Source: Haladaptatus cibarius D43 (GTDB taxonomy: Archaea > Halobacteriota > Halobacteria > Halobacteriales > Haladaptataceae). From it: DNA of 64,000 nucleotides. The stretch lies in NCBI RefSeq assembly GCF_000710615.1, contig NZ_JDTH01000001.1, forward strand, positions 186,001 to 250,000. The letters run 5' to 3'. This document shows positions 61,134 to 64,000 of the stretch, one piece after another. Each line of letters opens with the position of its first letter. Within the stretch, counting starts at the first letter, position 1. Both the position numbers and the translations under genes were made by a program. The notes under the pieces are model-generated. The model was not told where the DNA came from. It saw nothing but the letters and a program-made list of their open reading frames with translations, and did not search any database.

Positions 61134-62467
61134 GCAAGGTACAGCAAACCGAATCTGAATCAGTCAGCGTCTCGGAAGGCGAAACGCTCGTACAGGTCAA
61201 CAATTTGAAGACCTACTACGGCGAGGGCGGACTCGTCGGGTCGAACCCCGTCAAAGCCGTTGACGGTGTTTCGCTGAACATCAAACGCGGCGAAACGCTC
61301 GGACTGGTCGGTGAATCCGGCTGTGGTAAATCGACGCTCGGCCGAACGCTCATCCAGTTGGAGAATGCGACGGACGGCGAAGTGCTGTTCGACGGCACTG
61401 ACATCACCGAACTCTCCGGCACGGAACTCAAAAACTGGCGGCGGAACAGCCAGATGGTGTTCCAAGATCCGGAATCCAGCCTCAACGACCGGATGACTGT
61501 CGGTGAAATCGTCCGCGAACCGCTAGACGTCCACGACTGGAAGACGCCGCGTGAGCGCAGACAGCACGTCCGCGAACTGCTCGACGTAGTCGGGCTTCAA
61601 CCGGAACACTACTACCGCTATCCGCACCAGTTTTCCGGCGGTCAGCGCCAGCGTATCGGTATCGCCCGTGCGCTCGCACTCGAACCCGAGTTCATCGTGC
61701 TGGACGAACCGGTGTCGGCACTGGACGTGTCCGTGCAGGCCCAGATTCTCAACCTGCTCGAAGATTTGCAGGAGGAGTTCGGCCTCACCTACCTGTTCAT
61801 CGCGCACGACCTCTCCGTGGTTCGCCACATCTGTGACCGCGTCGCGGTGATGTATCTCGGTCACATCATGGAACTCGGTGGGGCAGAAGAGCTGTTCGAA
61901 AATCCGAAAAATCCGTACACCATTTCGCTGTTGTCCGCGATTCCCGACCCCGACCCGACGGCGAAAGGCGACCGAATTACCCTTCGTGGGACGCCACCAA
62001 GTCCGCGCGACCCGCCGAAAGGCTGTCCGTTCAGTACGCGCTGTCCGATGAAAATTCGCCCGGAGGAGTTCCAGCACATCGACGACGACCTGTGGGTCGC
62101 CGTCGAAGTGTTCCGCGAAGTCGTGCGCGAACGCTCGCGGGCAGAGCGGTCGATGACCGACCAAGTGAAAGAAATCCTCGGAATGGAGACGCGCTTTTCG
62201 GACATCGGCGAGATTCGTCAGGAACTGTTCGCCGAGTTCGACGTGCCGCGAGAGGTGGAAAAACACATCGACGAGGCCGCGGGGTACATCGAAAACAACA
62301 GCGACAAGCAGGCTCGTAACTACCTCCGCGACGTGTTCGGAAGCGTTTGTGACGCCGAAAACCCGGACGACAATGTCGTGAGCAACACCGGTCGCTTCAG
62401 TCATTGTCACCGACATCTGGACGACTACGAAGAGCCGGACGAGTTCACGCCCTACACGATGCGGTAA
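61130..62467 (+). CDS. dppF: ABC transporter ATP-binding protein, DppF type, with long C-terminus
   Basis: Second ATPase, 445 residues against about 330 in bacteria. Walker A GESGCGKS near 63-70, signature [16 protein letters not shown] near 168-183, Walker [13 protein letters not shown] near 188-199. The extra part lies between CPFSTRCP (about 301-308) and the last Cys in [12 protein letters not shown]: about 110 residues of charged helix ([20 protein letters not shown]). The insertion separates the Cys residues that are close together in DppD. Stop codon shares a base with the next gene. Confidence 0.95.
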   Translation: MSKVQQTESESVSVSEGETLVQVNNLKTYYGEGGLVGSNPVKAVDGVSLNIKRGETLGLVGESGCGKSTLGRTLIQLENATDGEVLFDGTDITELSGTELKNWRRNSQMVFQDPESSLNDRMTVGEIVREPLDVHDWKTPRERRQHVRELLDVVGLQPEHYYRYPHQFSGGQRQRIGIARALALEPEFIVLDEPVSALDVSVQAQILNLLEDLQEEFGLTYLFIAHDLSVVRHICDRVAVMYLGHIMELGGAEELFENPKNPYTISLLSAIPDPDPTAKGDRITLRGTPPSPRDPPKGCPFSTRCPMKIRPEEFQHIDDDLWVAVEVFREVVRERSRAERSMTDQVKEILGMETRFSDIGEIRQELFAEFDVPREVEKHIDEAAGYIENNSDKQARNYLRDVFGSVCDAENPDDNVVSNTGRFSHCHRHLDDYEEPDEFTPYTMR

Positions 62468-62919
62468 TGGTCGATGCGAACCAGTCCCCACGGCGGTTTC
62501 GACAGCTGCTTGACGCGCTCGTCTACGCAGTCGCGGTGGCTGGCTTCGCGTTCGTCGTCGGCGTCGTGGTGAGCTTTTTGTTCGGTTCCGACCTCGTCGG
62601 AGTGAAATACTCCCTCTTTCTCATCGGATTCTTGCTTTTCGGCTACGCGACATTGTTGATGCTTCCGTCCGCACCGTGGGACGTCAATAAAACCGACGAC
62701 GGTGGCGTCGAAATCGTACGAAACAAAGAGCGAAGCGAAGTTATCGGGTCGCGCGAGGAGACGCGATTCCAAGCGACGGTACAGCGAATTCCGCCGCTGT
62801 CCCACTATTCGATTCCACCAGAAGAACGACTTTCGTCCTCGACGAAGCTATTCGTCGCCAGTATCGCGGTGCTCGCCACGTCCTACATCATGGAAGCTGT
62901 GTTCGGCGTAGGGTTGTAA
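62467..62919 (+). CDS. membrane protein attached to the dpp operon
   Basis: A 150-residue protein with membrane segments at about 16-42, 46-66 and 126-146 and a charged cytoplasmic loop with DDGGVEIVRNKERSEVIGSR. I recall similar haloarchaeal proteins named DUF7555-like without a known role. Its ATG overlaps the dppF stop by one base, so it is translated with the transporter genes and may be an accessory part of them; this is inference. Confidence 0.75.
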   Translation: MVDANQSPRRFRQLLDALVYAVAVAGFAFVVGVVVSFLFGSDLVGVKYSLFLIGFLLFGYATLLMLPSAPWDVNKTDDGGVEIVRNKERSEVIGSREETRFQATVQRIPPLSHYSIPPEERLSSSTKLFVASIAVLATSYIMEAVFGVGL

Positions 62920-62956
62920 CAACAGTTTTTACCGCTTCGACGCCTGACATGGCTGT

Positions 62957-63529
62957 ATGCCAGAAATCGGTGACGAGGATGTAAACTACGCCGACCGTAT
63001 TGCGGCCAATGCAGATGTCGAGAAGGGGGCGTGGAAGCGGACGCTTGACGATATGGAAGCGATGGCTGAAGAACTCGAAGAGGAGGGATGGAATGTCATC
63101 GACATTCCGGCCAGTCATACCGCGCCCGAAAATCCGGATGCGGGACGAACCGACCGGTTCGGATTCGTGTACGTCATTCCGGACAACTACGCCGACGAGT
63201 TCAGCGAGGCAGTCGAAGCGGGAACCTTCCCGTCCTATCAGGTGTTCCGTCAGGAGATGTCCTCCCGCGTGTTCATGCTGACGCAGTATCTCGACCCTGA
63301 CACGGAAACCGCGATTCTCATCGCCGGAACGTACGAGATGATGCACGCGCCAGCACTCGTCAAAGCCGCAATGCGGGAAGAGGAGATGTTCAGCCACGTC
63401 CAAACCATCGATGGCACGGTTCTCGGGTCATTCCGCCACGACGATTACACGAAATTCTTCCCGAATCCGGAGAAGTACGAAAACTACGTCGTCGAACCGA
63501 ACGTTGGCGATCACCACGACGAGGAGTAA
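62957..63529 (+). CDS. conserved haloarchaeal protein (DUF7529-like)
   Basis: A 190-residue acidic soluble protein. It starts MPEIGDEDVNYADRIAANAD, then has a helix (TLDDMEAMAEELEEEGW) and a mixed alpha-beta body with VYVIPDNYADEFSEAVEAG and QVFRQEMSSRVFMLTQYLDP. The family name is tentative and the function unknown. It is 37 bases after the membrane protein gene; cotranscription with the dpp operon is possible. Confidence 0.75.
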   Translation: MPEIGDEDVNYADRIAANADVEKGAWKRTLDDMEAMAEELEEEGWNVIDIPASHTAPENPDAGRTDRFGFVYVIPDNYADEFSEAVEAGTFPSYQVFRQEMSSRVFMLTQYLDPDTETAILIAGTYEMMHAPALVKAAMREEEMFSHVQTIDGTVLGSFRHDDYTKFFPNPEKYENYVVEPNVGDHHDEE

Positions 63530-63686
63530 CTTCTCGCTCGCCGATTTCTGTTCGGTCGCTTATTCCTTGTTTGTCCGTTCTGCTGGTTGATTTCGATTCA
63601 ACCGTTCTTCTAGTATATAAACTCTGACGCCAGAAGCACTGCATGCTTCGCAGGGTACAAGAAGGGTGAAACCGTATCCGGCGCGT

Positions 63687-64000
63687 ATGAACGTTGCCGA
63701 AGCGATGACGCCCCGGTCAGACGTGGTTACCGTCGAGCTTCCGGGCACGCGCGATGACGTGCTCGAATATCTCCAAGAACGCTCGTTTTCCTCCGTTCCG
63801 GTCGTCAAACAGACTGACGACGGCGAGCAGTACCGTGGCCTCATCTCCCGTGACGACCTCATCGAAAACCCCGACGAAGACCAACTCGCGCTGTTGATGC
63901 GCGAGGTAGCGACGACGACGCAGGACGCAACCATCGAGGAAGTCGCCAACCTGATGCTGGACGAAGGCACGCGCCGCGTCCCAGTCGTGGACGGCGAACT
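63687..64000 (+). CDS. CBS domain protein (5' part only)
   Basis: Runs off the right edge; 104 residues visible. It opens directly with a CBS motif: MNVAEAMTPRSDVVTVELPG, then VPVVKQTDDGEQYRGLISRD closes the first CBS unit, and MREVATTTQDATIEEVANLM begins the second. CBS pairs bind adenosine nucleotides such as AMP, ATP or SAM and regulate attached or partner proteins. Which effector domain follows cannot be seen. Confidence 0.85.
   Translation, partial: MNVAEAMTPRSDVVTVELPGTRDDVLEYLQERSFSSVPVVKQTDDGEQYRGLISRDDLIENPDEDQLALLMREVATTTQDATIEEVANLMLDEGTRRVPVVDGE

Overview
This window is chromosome-like DNA from a haloarchaeon. The evidence is the gene content (complete A-type ATP synthase, PolD large subunit, RPA with its partner protein, wyosine synthase, CTP-type riboflavin kinase, a Bat-like HTH regulator), the strongly acidic proteins, Tat-type lipoprotein signals, leaderless-type starts with TATA-like boxes about 25-32 bases upstream, and the high GC of the coding DNA. 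A Haladaptatus-like genus is possible but is only a guess. No rRNA, tRNA, CRISPR array, transposase or replication origin was found.

Layout. 0-8 kb: the 5' end of a TatC gene, two conserved unknowns, twy1, a Tat-exported alpha-amylase, an overlapping ribK-ribB pair, two small membrane proteins (one SMR-type) and ilvE. 8-17.3 kb: the A-type ATP synthase set on the minus strand, in order H-I-K-E-C-F-A-B then D, with D apparently having its own promoter. 17.2-26.2 kb: two SAM methyltransferases, a pilin-like protein, a secreted protein, a membrane-anchored winged-helix protein, etfBA, a polyprenyl diphosphate synthase, and two intergenic regions with hairpins. 26.2-33.4 kb: an RHH regulator, a Bat-like regulator divergent from a full histidine-degradation set hutU-hutG-hutI-hutH, which converts histidine to glutamate plus formamide. 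33.4-42.3 kb: rpa with its associated-protein gene, a sugar-nucleotide pyrophosphorylase, a Dph6-like ATP pyrophosphatase, an atypical SDR, a Tfx regulator, a TRAM protein, a 59-residue membrane protein and a COG2108-like radical SAM protein.

42.3-47.0 kb is the most accessory-looking part. Four genes with 4-base overlaps (Gfo/Idh/MocA dehydrogenase, DegT-type aminotransferase, MazG-like pyrophosphohydrolase, thymidylate-kinase-like P-loop kinase) are divergent from an MFS transporter across an AT-rich spacer. The enzyme order fits oxidation of a hydroxyl, transamination and phosphorylation of a sugar or cyclitol, with export or uptake by the transporter; the product is unknown.

47.0-64.0 kb: a lipoprotein hydrolase-like protein that lacks the nucleophile serine, a DUF373 membrane protein, and the PolD large subunit gene carrying a 494-residue intein directly before the catalytic Asp motif. 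Then come a PPC-domain protein, a five-gene dipeptide/oligopeptide ABC importer with a 16-base palindrome upstream, two haloarchaeal unknowns and the start of a CBS-domain protein. Several intergenic regions share short dispersed repeats; one 32-base sequence occurs exactly twice, in opposite orientation, about 23 kb apart.
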